Position numbers and translations under genes: made by a program. The notes beneath the pieces were generated by a model that saw nothing but the letters and a program-made list of their open reading frames with translations, did no database searches and had not been told where the DNA came from. A stretch of 64,000 bases of DNA, taken from contig NZ_BHVV01000003.1 in NCBI RefSeq assembly GCF_003865015.1, positions 248,001 through 312,000 of the forward strand. Direction: 5' to 3'. This document shows, piece after piece, positions 24,081-37,150 of this stretch (position 1 is the stretch's first letter; each line of letters opens with the position of its first letter). The stretch is from Sulfurisoma sediminicola. GTDB taxonomy: Bacteria > Pseudomonadota > Gammaproteobacteria > Burkholderiales > Rhodocyclaceae.

Positions 24081-25976
24081 TTACTCGGCCGCGCCGGCCG
24101 CTGCTGATTCCGCGCCGGGCTTCCAGAGCTGGCCGATCGACAGCTTGTCGAGCTTGCGGCGGCGGCCGTAGATCAAGTTGATGAGGCCACGCGATACCAC
24201 TACCGAACTGAAGATCGAGGTGAGGATGCCGAGGCAATGCACCACGGCGAAACCGCGCACCGGACCGGAACCGAAGATCAGCAGCGCCACGCCGGCGATC
24301 AGCGTGGTGACGTTGGAGTCGAGAATCGTCGCCCAGGCGCGCTCGTAACCCGCGGTGATGGATGCCTGCGGACTGGAGCCGCTGCGCAGTTCCTCGCGTA
24401 CCCGCTCGTTGATCAGCACGTTGGCGTCGATGGCCATGCCCAGCGTCAGCGCGATGGCGGCGATGCCGGGCAGCGTCAACGTCGCCTGCAGCAGCGACAG
24501 CAGCGCGACCAGGAACAGCAGGTTGGCGGAGAGCGCCAGCACCGAGACCAGGCCGAACAGCAGGTAGTAGGCGCTCATGAATACCGCGATGGCGATGAAG
24601 CCCCACTTGGTCGAATTGAAGCCCTTGGCGATGTTGTCGGCGCCGAGCGAGGGGCCGATGGTGCGTTCCTCGATGATGTCCATCGGCGCGGCCAGGCTGC
24701 CGGCGCGCAGCAGCAGCGCGACGTCGTTGGCCTCGACGGTACTCATGCGACCGGAGATCTGCACGCGGCCGCCGCCGATCTCGGTGCGGATCACCGGCGC
24801 GGTGACGACCTCGCCCTTGCCCTTCTCGATAAGCAGGATGGCCATGCGCTTGCCGACGCTCTCGCGCGTGACGTCCTTGAAGATGCGGGCGCCGGCGGAG
24901 TCGAGCGTCAGATGCACCGCCGGCTCGTGGGTCTGGTTGTCGAAGCCGGGCTGGGCGTCGGTGAGGCGCTCGCCGGTCAGCACCACCTGCTTCTTCACCA
25001 GCAGGCCGCGGCCGCCACGCTCGACGTAGTAATCAGTACCCAGCGGCGGCTGACCCTTGGCGGCCAGCTCCATGGTCGCCGGATTGTCGCTGGCCTCGTC
25101 GTCGACCATGCGCACTTCCAGTGTCGCCGTGCGACCGAGGATGTCCTTGGCCTTGGCGGTGTCCTGCACGCCCGGCAGCTGCACCACGATGCGGTCGGCA
25201 CCCTGCTGCTGGATCACCGGCTCGGCCACGCCGAGCTCGTTGATGCGGTTGTGCAGGGTGGTGATGTTCTGCTTGATGGCGAATTCCTGGATGCGCTTGT
25301 GCGCCTCCGGCTTGAGTGTGGCGACCAGTTTCAGGTCGGCGCCGTCCTGGGCCTCGACCAGTAGCAGGTCGGGCTGGTTGTCCGCGAGCACGGCTTTGGC
25401 CTTCTCGCGCAGTTCGGCCTCGCGGAACTTGATGGCGATGTTCTGCCCCTCGCGGTTGATGCCGGCATGGCGCACGTTCTTGTCGCGCATCAGCGAGCGC
25501 AGGTCGGCGGCGGTCGAATCGAGGCGCTTGGTGATCGCGCCCTTCATGTCCACCTGCAACAGGAAGTGCACGCCGCCGCGCAGGTCGAGGCCGAGATACA
25601 TCGGCAGCGCGTGCATGTCGGACAGCCACTTGGGCGAAGCCGACAGCAGGTTCAGCGCCACGCTGTAGGAAGCATCGGTCGGATCGGGGTTGAGCGCCTT
25701 CTCGATGGCGTCCTTGGCCTTGAGCTGGGTGTCGGTGTCGGCCAGGCGCACGCGGATGCTGTTCTGGTCGGCGTAGAGGCCGTTGTGGGCGACGGCGGCC
25801 GATTTCAGCACGTCCTCGATGCGCGACAGCAGCCTGGGCTCGATCTTGATCGTGGCCTTGACGCTCGACACCTGCACCGCCGGCACCTCGCCGAAGAAGT
25901 TGGGCAGGGTGTACAGCAGGCCGAGCATCAGGGCGATGACGACCGTGACGTTCTTCCAGAGGGGGTAGCGATTCAT
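24081..25976 (-). CDS. secD: Protein translocase subunit SecD
   Basis: 631 residues, the usual betaproteobacterial size. Features include the N-terminal helix (WKNVTVVIALMLGLLYTLPNFFGE), GLDLRGGVHFLLQVD, the P1 periplasmic domain, and the C-terminal six-helix part with TLGMAIDANVLINERVREE, which carries the conserved Asp and Arg of the proton path. It follows yajC by 74 bases and precedes secF by 12. Confidence 0.97.
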   Translation of the reverse strand: MNRYPLWKNVTVVIALMLGLLYTLPNFFGEVPAVQVSSVKATIKIEPRLLSRIEDVLKSAAVAHNGLYADQNSIRVRLADTDTQLKAKDAIEKALNPDPTDASYSVALNLLSASPKWLSDMHALPMYLGLDLRGGVHFLLQVDMKGAITKRLDSTAADLRSLMRDKNVRHAGINREGQNIAIKFREAELREKAKAVLADNQPDLLLVEAQDGADLKLVATLKPEAHKRIQEFAIKQNITTLHNRINELGVAEPVIQQQGADRIVVQLPGVQDTAKAKDILGRTATLEVRMVDDEASDNPATMELAAKGQPPLGTDYYVERGGRGLLVKKQVVLTGERLTDAQPGFDNQTHEPAVHLTLDSAGARIFKDVTRESVGKRMAILLIEKGKGEVVTAPVIRTEIGGGRVQISGRMSTVEANDVALLLRAGSLAAPMDIIEERTIGPSLGADNIAKGFNSTKWGFIAIAVFMSAYYLLFGLVSVLALSANLLFLVALLSLLQATLTLPGIAAIALTLGMAIDANVLINERVREELRSGSSPQASITAGYERAWATILDSNVTTLIAGVALLIFGSGPVRGFAVVHCLGILTSIFSSVVVSRGLINLIYGRRRKLDKLSIGQLWKPGAESAAAGAAE

Positions 25977-26050
25977 GCGGGATTACCTGCGCACGCCGGC
26001 GGGAGGTCGGCGCGGATGGAAAGAAATTACGGGGATTTCAGCGCGCCGCC

Positions 26051-26389
26051 TTACAGCGACTTCAGCGTTCCCTTCGGCAGCAGCGTGCCGATGGCGTTCT
26101 TCTGGACGACGATCTCAATCGGGCCGGCCTTGCCCTCGGCCACTTCGAGCGTCATGAAGCTCTCGCCGATCTTGACGATGCGGCCGGCCACGCCGCCCTG
26201 CGTCACGATTTCGTCGCCCTTTTGCAGTTCGCCGACCATTTTTTGGTGTTCCTTGGCCTTCTTCATCTGCGGGCGGATCATCAGGAACCAGAGGATCACG
26301 AACATGATGATGATGGGCAGCAGGCCCATCAGGCTGTCGCTGGTGGTGGCGCCCGCGGCGGCCTGGGCGTAGGCGTTGGAAATCAGCAT
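26051..26389 (-). CDS. yajC: Preprotein translocase accessory subunit YajC
   Basis: 112 residues from the ATG at 26389. One transmembrane helix (LLPIIIMFVILWFLMIRPQ) precedes KKAKEHQKMVGELQKGDEIVTQGG, the diagnostic YajC segment, and a beta domain. It lies between tgt and secD, the classic queA-tgt-yajC-secD-secF order. Earlier in-frame residues lack a ribosome site and were excluded. Confidence 0.95.
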   Translation of the reverse strand: MLISNAYAQAAAGATTSDSLMGLLPIIIMFVILWFLMIRPQMKKAKEHQKMVGELQKGDEIVTQGGVAGRIVKIGESFMTLEVAEGKAGPIEIVVQKNAIGTLLPKGTLKSL

Positions 26390-26427
26390 TGGAAAAACTC
26401 CGGTCAGTTCGTTGAAAAACCAGCGAA

Positions 26428-28559
<2,132 letters not shown>

Positions 28560-28599
28560 GGGAAAAACCGGCGTCGGCGGTACGCCGCGGCCGCCGCGG

Positions 28600-28628
28600 T
28601 TGTAGCATGGCGACGATTCGCGGATAAT
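28600..28628 (+). promoter_or_regulatory. Sigma-70 promoter of tRNA-Leu
   Basis: TTGTAG (28600-28605), a 17-base spacer and GATAAT (28623-28628). The start would be near 28635. The leader holds a 7-bp hairpin, GGGGCGC pairing with GCGCCCC around ACATTCTAC, just before the tRNA. Confidence 0.6.
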
Positions 28629-28673
28629 GCGCGATCCTTCAACGGGGCGCACATTCTACGCGCCCCGCGACAG

Positions 28674-28758
28674 GCCGGGATGGCGGAATCGGTAGACGCA
28701 GCGGACTCAAAATCCGCCGCCGCAAGGTGTGTGGGTTCGAGTCCCACTCCCGGCACCA
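28674..28758 (+). tRNA. tRNA-Leu (anticodon CAA)
   Basis: An 85-base class II tRNA. The acceptor GCCGGGA pairs with TCCCGGC and CCA is encoded. The anticodon stem GCGGA/TCCGC closes loop CTCAAAA, anticodon CAA, reading TTG. It has a long variable arm (CGCCGCAAGGTGTG region) and the T-arm GTGGG-TTCGAGT-CCCAC. Confidence 0.96.
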
Positions 28759-28809
28759 ACAACACAGGCGGCATCAGCCGCCGCGACAGACCCACGAACA
28801 GGGCGCACC

Positions 28810-29790
28810 ATGTCGAACCGGCAAAAGACCTATGCTGCCTGCGCCGGCTGCGGAACCGAGTTCGCGCGACCCTTGCCATGGAGCGCCCGTTGCCCGGGCT
28901 GCGGCAGGTTCCTCAATGTCGCCGCAAAGATGGCGAACGCGAACGGCCGGGCGGATCGAGGCGTTGCCGGCTTCTCGCTGCTGCGCGTGGGCAAGGCCTT
29001 GATCCTGTTCTTCGCCGTGCTGATCGGGTTCATCTTTTTCGCGACAACGTCGGGGCCCGATGCCTCTGGCAAACCGGCCGCAACAACGCCTGCCGCAGCT
29101 GCCGTGACTCCGGACCCGGCCCATCGGCAGCGCGAGGCCGAGGCGCAACGCCTGCGGGCGACGGAAGTCGCCGAGTGCCCCGACGGCGAGATGGCGACGC
29201 AGACCGCGCATGGCAACGTGCCCGTCAATGCCCTGGCGGTCGCGGGCCGCTTCAACTCCCTGCGCTTTGCCTACAACCCGGCGCTGGCGCCGGAGTCCGT
29301 ACCTGAGGCGCGGCTGGCCGGGATCATTTCGGCCGCGGCACAGGCATGGTCGGCCTGCGGCATCCGCGGCGAATTCGTCGGGACCACCCAGGACATGTCC
29401 GGGGCCGCCAACACCTTCGTCGTGCAGTGGTACAACTCCGAGGGCGTGCCGATCGCCGGCTACCGCAAGGGCACCACCATCTACCTCAATGCCGGGCATT
29501 ACCAGACCATGCGCGCGCACTCCGAGGTCTACGCCCAGGACGTGATGCAACGGCTGATCTCGCATGAGATGGGCCATGCCTTCGGCCTGGTGGAGCACAG
29601 TGCACGCTGCGTCGATGTCATGGCGACCGAGGACTCGTTCGACAAGTGCGATCGCGATCCGGCGGCGCCGCGCACGATCCGGGACACGGACAAACTGTTT
29701 TTCGTTAAGCAGCAGGCATTCCCGACCGCCTGCGACATCAAGCGCTGCCGCCTCATCAATGGCCTGGCGGCGCCGGCGCCCGGCGCTTAG
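28810..29790 (+). CDS. Membrane-anchored zinc-ribbon metzincin-like protease
   Basis: 326 residues from the ATG at 28810. The N-terminus has a zinc ribbon (CAGC...CPGC, residues about 11-35), then a transmembrane helix ([19 protein letters not shown]), an Ala/Pro linker, and a catalytic domain that would be periplasmic. The active site is [12 protein letters not shown] (His252, Glu253, His256, His263), followed by a Met-turn (CVDVM). Metzincins have HExxHxxGxxH; here the third His is one residue later and Glu262 takes its place. The domain resembles M10/matrixin-like bacterial proteases. The partner and substrate are unknown. It converges with dnaJ, overlapping by 4 bases. Confidence 0.72.
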   Translation: MSNRQKTYAACAGCGTEFARPLPWSARCPGCGRFLNVAAKMANANGRADRGVAGFSLLRVGKALILFFAVLIGFIFFATTSGPDASGKPAATTPAAAAVTPDPAHRQREAEAQRLRATEVAECPDGEMATQTAHGNVPVNALAVAGRFNSLRFAYNPALAPESVPEARLAGIISAAAQAWSACGIRGEFVGTTQDMSGAANTFVVQWYNSEGVPIAGYRKGTTIYLNAGHYQTMRAHSEVYAQDVMQRLISHEMGHAFGLVEHSARCVDVMATEDSFDKCDRDPAAPRTIRDTDKLFFVKQQAFPTACDIKRCRLINGLAAPAPGA

Positions 29791-30914
29791 CCGGCGAAGA
29801 ACTCCTTGACCCGGTCCATCCAGCTCTGCGCCCGCGGGTTGTGGCGCGTCGCGTTCTTCTGGCTCTCGCTCTCGAATTCGCGCAGCAGTTCCTTCTGACG
29901 GTCGGTAAGGCTCACCGGCGTCTCGACCACGACGTGGCAGAGCAGGTCGCCCTGGCTGGCCGAACGCACGCCCTTGATGCCCTTGCCGCGCAGGCGGAAC
30001 ACCTTCCCGGTCTGGGTTTCGGCGGGAACCTTGAGCTTGGCGACGCCGTCGAGGGTCGGTATCTCGATCTCGCCGCCGAGCGCGGCCGTGGTGAAGCTCA
30101 CCGGCATCTCGCAGTGCAGGTCGTCGTGATCGCGCTGGAAGACGGCATGGGCCTTGAGGTGGATCTGTACGTAGAGGTCGCCGGGCGGGCCGCCGTTGAC
30201 GCCCGGCTCACCCTCGCCGGACAGGCGAATGCGATCGCCCTCGTCGATGCCGGAGGGAATCTTGACCGACAGCGTCTTGTGCTGCTTGACGCGACCGGCA
30301 CCATGGCAGCTGCCGCAGGGATCCGCGACGTAGCGGCCGGTACCGTGGCACTTGGGACAGGTCTGCTGGATGGAGAAGAAGCCCTGCTGCATGCGCACCT
30401 GGCCATGGCCGCCACAGGTGGGGCAGGTTTTCGGCTCGGTGCCTTTCTTGGCGCCGCTGCCGTGACAGTCCTCGCACTCGGCCATGGTGGGGATGCGAAT
30501 GCGCGTTTCGGTGCCGCGTGCCGCGTCCTCGAGCGTGATCTCGAGGTTGTAGCGCAGGTCGGCGCCGCGATAGACGTTGGAGCGGCCGCCGCCGCCCCGG
30601 CCCCCGCCGAAAATGTCGCCGAAGATGTCGGAGAAGGCGTCGCCGAAGTTGCCGAAGCCGCCACCCCCCTGGCCGCCGCCCATCGAGGGATCGACGCCGG
30701 CGTGGCCGTACTGGTCGTAGGCAGGGCGCTTCTGCGCGTCGGACAGAATCTCGTAGGCCTCCTTGGCCTCCTTGAAATGTTCTTCGGCCTTGGGGTTGTC
30801 CGGATTGCGGTCCGGATGGTGCTTCATCGCCAGCCGGCGGTAGGCCTTCTTGATCTCCTCGTCGGACGCGTCGCGATTGACGCCGAGGACTTCGTAGTAG
30901 TCGCGTTTTGCCAT
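29787..30914 (-). CDS. dnaJ: Chaperone protein DnaJ
   Basis: 375 residues. The J domain has [11 protein letters not shown] (HPD motif); a Gly/Phe-rich linker ([14 protein letters not shown]), four CxxCxGxG zinc motifs (first CEDCHGSG) and the substrate-binding C-domain follow. It stimulates DnaK ATPase and binds unfolded proteins. It is downstream of dnaK in a grpE-dnaK-dnaJ operon, with a palindromic repeat in the 104-base gap between them. Confidence 0.98.
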   Translation of the reverse strand: MAKRDYYEVLGVNRDASDEEIKKAYRRLAMKHHPDRNPDNPKAEEHFKEAKEAYEILSDAQKRPAYDQYGHAGVDPSMGGGQGGGGFGNFGDAFSDIFGDIFGGGRGGGGRSNVYRGADLRYNLEITLEDAARGTETRIRIPTMAECEDCHGSGAKKGTEPKTCPTCGGHGQVRMQQGFFSIQQTCPKCHGTGRYVADPCGSCHGAGRVKQHKTLSVKIPSGIDEGDRIRLSGEGEPGVNGGPPGDLYVQIHLKAHAVFQRDHDDLHCEMPVSFTTAALGGEIEIPTLDGVAKLKVPAETQTGKVFRLRGKGIKGVRSASQGDLLCHVVVETPVSLTDRQKELLREFESESQKNATRHNPRAQSWMDRVKEFFAG

Positions 30915-30926
30915 TTGAAAACCCTT

Positions 30927-31011
30927 GACGCAGAAGCGCAGAGGCGCAGAGACGGCCGAGAAACCAGCTCAACCTCTCCGCAATTCCTCTGCGCCTCTGC
31001 GGCTCTGCGTC
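30927..31011. repeat. Large inverted repeat in the dnaK-dnaJ gap
   Basis: Two 25-base arms, at 30927-30951 and 30987-31011, are inverted copies with 23 of 25 positions matching. Both arms are built from the unit GCAGAGGCGCAGAG. The spacer is 35 bases. The arms themselves contain short direct repeats (gcagaggcgcagag). Such CGCAGAGGCGCAGAG palindromes are seen scattered in betaproteobacterial genomes and may be a REP/MITE-like element. In the mRNA it would form a long stem ahead of dnaJ. Confidence 0.8.
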
Positions 31012-31018
31012 GAAGAAG

Positions 31019-32950
<1,932 letters not shown>

Positions 32951-33017
32951 GACTGATTCCTTCTGAAATTCGTTGGAGAACTAAGCTGTTCTGCAGATGG
33001 GGTTATTCGCGGCCAGT

Positions 33018-33602
33018 TCAAGCCGCCGGGGCGGCCCTGGCCTTCGACACCACCACCAGCGCGGGGCGGATGACGCGCTCGTTGAGCACGTAGCCCTTCT
33101 GCAGCACGTTGATGACGCGGTTGGGCTCGCCATCGGCTTCGATCTGGCTGATGGCCTGGTGCCGGTGCGGGTCGAACTTCTCCTCGAGCGGATGGATCTC
33201 GGCGAGATTCGATTTCTCGAAGGCGGACACCAACTGCTTGAGCGTCAGCTCGACGCCGGCCCTGAGCGCGGCGGCATCCTGCTGTTCGTTGGCGAGCGCG
33301 GCCTCGAGGCTGTCCTTGACGGCGAGAAGCTCGCCAGCGAACTTCTCGATGGCGAACTTGCCGGCCTTGACTATGTCCTCCTGGGCGCGGCGGCGGATGT
33401 TCTCGCCTTCGGCCTTGGCGCGTAGCCAGGCGTCGTGGTGCTCGGCGGCCTTGAGCTCGGCGGTCTTGAGCAGGTCTTCCTGGCTGGGCATGGCGTCGGC
33501 CGCCGGGATGGTCTCGGTCGTCGATTCCGCCGGCGTGGTGCCAGCGCCGAGACTTTCCTCGAGTTCAGCGACGGGGGGATTTTCCTGTTTGTTCTCCTGC
33601 AC
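33018..33602 (-). CDS. grpE: Nucleotide exchange factor GrpE
   Basis: 194 residues. An acidic N-terminal stretch is followed by a long coiled coil ([25 protein letters not shown]) and the beta domain with [16 protein letters not shown] and [19 protein letters not shown], the core GrpE signature. It exchanges ADP for ATP on DnaK and acts as a thermosensor. It is first in the operon, behind a sigma-32-type promoter. Confidence 0.97.
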   Translation of the reverse strand: MQENKQENPPVAELEESLGAGTTPAESTTETIPAADAMPSQEDLLKTAELKAAEHHDAWLRAKAEGENIRRRAQEDIVKAGKFAIEKFAGELLAVKDSLEAALANEQQDAAALRAGVELTLKQLVSAFEKSNLAEIHPLEEKFDPHRHQAISQIEADGEPNRVINVLQKGYVLNERVIRPALVVVSKARAAPAA

Positions 33603-33642
33603 TTGTCCGTTCCTTGGGTGGGGGTCGCGATTAACCCTATCA

Positions 33643-33671
33643 AGATTGGGGATGGATCCGGGGATTTCAAC
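33643..33671 (-). promoter_or_regulatory. Sigma-32-type heat-shock promoter for grpE-dnaK-dnaJ
   Basis: Read on the minus strand: GTTGAAA (33671-33665), a 13-base spacer, then CCCCAATCT (33651-33643). This matches the sigma-32 consensus CTTGAAA-N13-15-CCCCATNT with two mismatches or fewer per element. It lies 41 bases upstream of the grpE ATG. No CIRCE palindrome (TTAGCACTC/GAGTGCTAA) is present here. Confidence 0.75.
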
Positions 33672-33686
33672 CCCGGCGTCGAAGGT

Positions 33687-34121
33687 TCAGGCCTGGGCTT
33701 GGATCCAGCGCACCAGGCTGGCTGCATCCATCGCCCCGGCCTGGCGAGCGATTTCGCGGCCACCCTTGAACATCGCCAGCGTCGGGATGCTGCGGATGCC
33801 GAAACGCGCCGCAAGCTGCTGTTCTTCCTCGGTATTCACCTTGACCAGGCGATATCGCGGCTCGAGGCTGCGCGCGGCCTGCGCGAAGGCCGGTGCCATC
33901 ATTCGGCAGGGGCCGCACCAGGGCGCCCAGAAGTCGACGACCACGGGCAGGTCCGAGCGGCCGATGTGCTTGTCGAAGGCGGCCGCATCGAGTTCGACCG
34001 GCTCGCCGGTGAAAAGCGGGGCCTTGCACTTGCCGCAGGTGCCGCCCTCGGCCAGGCGCTCGGCCGGCACGCGGTTTACTGAATGACATTGCGGGCAGAC
34101 GACATGCAACGCATCGGACAT
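33687..34121 (-). CDS. trxC: Thioredoxin 2 (TrxC)
   Basis: 144 residues from the ATG at 34121 with AGGAG upstream. The N-terminus is a zinc finger (CPQC...CGKC) as in TrxC, then a thioredoxin fold with active site WAPWCGPCRMMAP and the cis-Pro loop IRSIPTLAMFKGG. TrxC reduces disulfides and is linked to oxidative and heat stress. It lies just upstream of the grpE promoter on the same strand. Confidence 0.95.
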   Translation of the reverse strand: MSDALHVVCPQCHSVNRVPAERLAEGGTCGKCKAPLFTGEPVELDAAAFDKHIGRSDLPVVVDFWAPWCGPCRMMAPAFAQAARSLEPRYRLVKVNTEEEQQLAARFGIRSIPTLAMFKGGREIARQAGAMDAASLVRWIQAQA

Positions 34122-34265
34122 GGCAGGCTCCTGAATAATGGCTTCAGCCAATATCGGGCTGTGCGAGCGTTGTTCAAGGGCCGGAATCTGGGCGATGCGC
34201 GCTATTCATTCTGGTTAGAATTCGGCTGGCTTGACGATAAACACGAAAAATCCCGGGGGGGGTCA

Positions 34266-34994
34266 ATGAAGAAGACGCTTTACGACTTTCTTGGCGTCAG
34301 GAGGGACGCATCGCCGACGGAGATCGAAAAGGCCTACGACCGTATGCAGACGATGTATGCCGGTGCGAACGGTGTGGAACTGGATACGCGGGACGGCTGC
34401 TCGATCCATCTGATCGAGGAGGCGTTCGCAACCCTATCGAATCCCGCCAAGCGGGAAGTCTATGATGCGTCCCTGCAAAGAGCGGCACAACGGGCGCTCG
34501 AGGCTCGAGGCGCCTCGACCATGGAGCCCGAGGCCGCGTCGGGCAGTCGCGCCAAGGTCATGGCGGCGCTGGTTGTTGCGACACTCGCATTCGTCGGCTG
34601 GAATTGGAAGTCGAGCCATGATGCCCAGGTCGAGAAGGAGCGCCAGACGGAGTTGCGCCGCATCGAGGCGGAGCGGCTCGCCGTCGAGGCCGAGGCGGCA
34701 CGGCTGCGGGCAGAAAACGAGAAGGAAGTCTTACGACAGGCGGCGGATGAGCAGTGGGCATCGCGAAACCTTCAGGCCTATGCGGCCCGCTATGGCGCGG
34801 TTCGAGCGCAAGCAGACTATTCGGAGCTGCGGCGGCAGGAAAACGAGCGTCGCCAGGCCGAACGCGAGCAGCAACGGCAGGAAGCGATGGAGCGCCAGGC
34901 CCGCGAACGCGAGATGAACCAGCGGCAGCGGCGCGACGCCGAGGATCGGCGCTATCTTGACCAGTTCAAGCCCGGGATGAGCTTCGGCAAGTGA
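34266..34994 (+). CDS. J-domain-like membrane protein lacking HPD
   Basis: 242 residues from the ATG at 34266, after a G-rich run. Residues 1-65 look like a J domain: YDFLGVRRDASPTEIEKAYDRMQ and then IEEAFATLSNPAKREVYDASL. The loop where HPD should be (MYAGANGVELDTRDG) has no HPD, so it should not stimulate DnaK ATPase. A transmembrane helix follows (KVMAALVVATLAFVGW), then a long Arg/Glu/Gln-rich coiled coil to the end (FKPGMSFGK). It is divergent to trxC. The function is unknown; it may be a J-like scaffold or decoy. Confidence 0.7.
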   Translation: MKKTLYDFLGVRRDASPTEIEKAYDRMQTMYAGANGVELDTRDGCSIHLIEEAFATLSNPAKREVYDASLQRAAQRALEARGASTMEPEAASGSRAKVMAALVVATLAFVGWNWKSSHDAQVEKERQTELRRIEAERLAVEAEAARLRAENEKEVLRQAADEQWASRNLQAYAARYGAVRAQADYSELRRQENERRQAEREQQRQEAMERQAREREMNQRQRRDAEDRRYLDQFKPGMSFGK

Positions 34995-35013
34995 GGCTCA
35001 GCGCTGCGCCCCG

Positions 35014-35991
35014 TCATGCGGCCAGATGCGTCCGCGCCATGTCGGCCAGTGCCTCGATCCAGTCGCCGCGCTCGTTGAGGCAGGGAATGTAGTTGAACTC
35101 GCCGCCGCCGGCATGGAGGAAGGCCTCGCGGCATTCCATCGATATTTCCTCGAGCGTTTCGAGGCAGTCGGCGGGAAAGCCGGGGCAGATGACGTCGACG
35201 CTCTTGAGCCCGTCGCGGGCCATTTGCTCCAGCGTCGGCTGGGTGTAGGGCTGCAGCCACTCGGCTGCGCCGAAGCGGGACTGGAAGGTCATCTGCCACT
35301 TGTCGGGCGCAAGGCCGAGTCCCGCGGCGAGGGCTTCCGCCGTGCGGCGGCATTCGTCGGCATAGGGATCGCCGCGCTCGACGGAACGCTTCGGAATGCC
35401 ATGGAAGCTCATCACCAGCTTGTCGCCGCGGCCCTGGTTCATCCAGTGGTCGCGCACGCTGTTCGCCAGAGCCCTGATATAGGCCTTGTGGTCCGGATAG
35501 CTGCGCACCTCGACGAACTGCATCGCCGCGGGATCGCGCTGCTTCCAGGCCGCGACCGCGTCGTAGGCGCTGGCGGTGGTGCTGCCGGCGTACTGCGGGT
35601 AGAGCGGCAGCACGATGGTGCGCGTGACGCCCTGGTTTTTAAGTGCGTCGAGCGTCGCGGCGGTGGACGGGTTGCCATAGCGCATGGCCCAGGCGACGAG
35701 GGTGTCCTTGTCACCGCGCGAGCCGAGCAGGCCGCGCAGCAGCTTGGCCTGGCGCTCGGTATGCACCTTGAGCGGAGAACCCTCGGGCGTCCAGATCGTG
35801 GCGTATTTCGCCGCCGACTTCGCCGGCCGGGTGCGCAGGATGATGCCGTGGAGGATGGGCAGCCACAACCAGCGCGGCAGCTCGACCACGCGCGGGTCGC
35901 CGAGGAATTCGGCGAGGTAGCGGCGCACCGCGGGTGCCGTCGGCGCGTCGGGCGTGCCGAGATTGAGCAGCAGGATTGCGGTCTTGGTCAT
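35014..35991 (-). CDS. hemH: Ferrochelatase (HemH)
   Basis: 325 residues, slightly short for the family. It inserts Fe2+ into protoporphyrin IX. Motifs: LLLNLGTPDAPTAPAVRRYLAEFL at the N-terminus, VLPLYPQYAGSTTAS, SFHGIPKRSVERGDPY (catalytic His) and the C-terminal FQSRFGAAEWLQPYT. It follows hrcA by 4 bases and is probably in the same transcript. Confidence 0.95.
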   Translation of the reverse strand: MTKTAILLLNLGTPDAPTAPAVRRYLAEFLGDPRVVELPRWLWLPILHGIILRTRPAKSAAKYATIWTPEGSPLKVHTERQAKLLRGLLGSRGDKDTLVAWAMRYGNPSTAATLDALKNQGVTRTIVLPLYPQYAGSTTASAYDAVAAWKQRDPAAMQFVEVRSYPDHKAYIRALANSVRDHWMNQGRGDKLVMSFHGIPKRSVERGDPYADECRRTAEALAAGLGLAPDKWQMTFQSRFGAAEWLQPYTQPTLEQMARDGLKSVDVICPGFPADCLETLEEISMECREAFLHAGGGEFNYIPCLNERGDWIEALADMARTHLAA

Positions 35992-35995
35992 GTGC

Positions 35996-37024
35996 TCAGG
36001 GAGCCGAGAGGGCGTTGGCCAGCAGCTTGGCCGTGATGTCGACGATGGGGATGACGCGCTCGTAGGCCATGCGCGTCGGGCCGATGACGCCGATGGTGCC
36101 GACGACCTGGCCGTCGACCTCGTAGGGCGCGGCGACCACGCTGCATTCGTCGAGCGGGGCGATGCCCGACTCGCCGCCGATGAAGACCTGCACGCCCTCG
36201 GCGTGACTGGAGAGGTCGAGCAGTTGCGACAGGCTGGTGCGCTGCTCGAACAGGCCGAAGAGACGGCGCAGCCGGTCCATGTTGGAGGAAAGATCCGCGA
36301 CCTCGAGCAGGTTGCGCTCGCCCGAGATCACGTATTGCGCCGAGGTGTCCGACACCGCCTCGTTGCCGGCGGCGATGGCGGCGCTCATCAGTTCGGTCAT
36401 GTCGGTGCGCAGCTGGCGCAGCTCGTCCTGCACGCGGCCGCGGATCTGCTGGAAATCGAGGCCGGCGAAATTCTGGTTGAGGTAGTTGGCGGCCTCGGTC
36501 AGCTCGCTCGGGCCGTAGGTGCGCTGGGTGAACAGGATGCGGTTCTGCACGTCGCCGCTTTCGGTGACGATGATCAGCAGGATGCGCTTGTCGGACAGGG
36601 CGAGGAACTCGATCTGGCGGATCTTCGGCTGGCTCCGGCGCGGCGCGATGACGACGCCGGCGAACTGGGTGAGTTCCGACAACAGCTGCGAGGCGTGACT
36701 GATGAGGCGCTGCGGCTGGTCGGGCTGGATAGCGCCGCGGATCTCCGACAGCTCGGCCTGGGCCAGCGGACGCACCGTGAGCAGCGAGTCGACGAAGAGG
36801 CGGTAGCCGCGCGCGGTCGGAATGCGCCCGGCCGAGGTGTGCGGGCTACTGATGAAGCCCAGCTCCTCGAGGTCGGACATCACGTTGCGGATCGTCGCGG
36901 GGGAGAGCTCGAGGCCGGAGAACTTCGACAGCGTGCGCGAGCCCACCGGCTGGCCTTCGGCGATGTAGCGTTCGATCAGCGTCTTGAGCAGGGTCTGGGC
37001 ACGGCGGTCGAGCATGGCGGGCAT
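35996..37024 (-). CDS. hrcA: Heat-inducible transcription repressor HrcA
   Basis: 342 residues from the ATG at 37024; the ATG at 37015 (MLDRRAQ) is an equal candidate, and neither has a clear ribosome site. The N-terminal winged helix is [38 protein letters not shown]-like, with [15 protein letters not shown], the HrcA signature; the rest is a GAF-like domain. HrcA binds CIRCE operators. No CIRCE element is visible in the window, so its targets (usually groESL) lie elsewhere. Confidence 0.93.
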   Translation of the reverse strand: MPAMLDRRAQTLLKTLIERYIAEGQPVGSRTLSKFSGLELSPATIRNVMSDLEELGFISSPHTSAGRIPTARGYRLFVDSLLTVRPLAQAELSEIRGAIQPDQPQRLISHASQLLSELTQFAGVVIAPRRSQPKIRQIEFLALSDKRILLIIVTESGDVQNRILFTQRTYGPSELTEAANYLNQNFAGLDFQQIRGRVQDELRQLRTDMTELMSAAIAAGNEAVSDTSAQYVISGERNLLEVADLSSNMDRLRRLFGLFEQRTSLSQLLDLSSHAEGVQVFIGGESGIAPLDECSVVAAPYEVDGQVVGTIGVIGPTRMAYERVIPIVDITAKLLANALSAP

Positions 37025-37097
37025 TGTAGTCAATATGGCAGCATGCAAATATGGGCGGCTCGTCGCCGGCGCAAGTCGCCCCGGCAATTGTGGTTAT

Positions 37098-37140
37098 GTC
37101 CACGGCTGGGAGGCCGTGGACGGTATCCCCTGGTGGGATA
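37098..37140. repeat. Two tandem palindromes between hrcA and nadK
   Basis: GTCCACGGC (37098-37106) pairs with GCCGTGGAC (37113-37121), loop of 6. Two bases on, TATCCC (37124-37129) pairs with GGGATA (37135-37140), loop of 5. They lie in the divergent hrcA/nadK gap, ending 10 bases before the nadK ATG. They could be operators or leader hairpins. Confidence 0.65.
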
Positions 37141-37150
37141 GAATTCCGCC

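Noticed and set aside
28729-28809. Upstream extension of the metzincin gene
   Set aside because: The first 27 residues (MWVRVPLPAP...) read through the 3' half of tRNA-Leu; the ATG at 28810 is the sensible start.
33603-33686. CIRCE operator upstream of grpE
   Set aside because: No TTAGCACTC/GAGTGCTAA arms are present; only the sigma-32-type promoter is seen.
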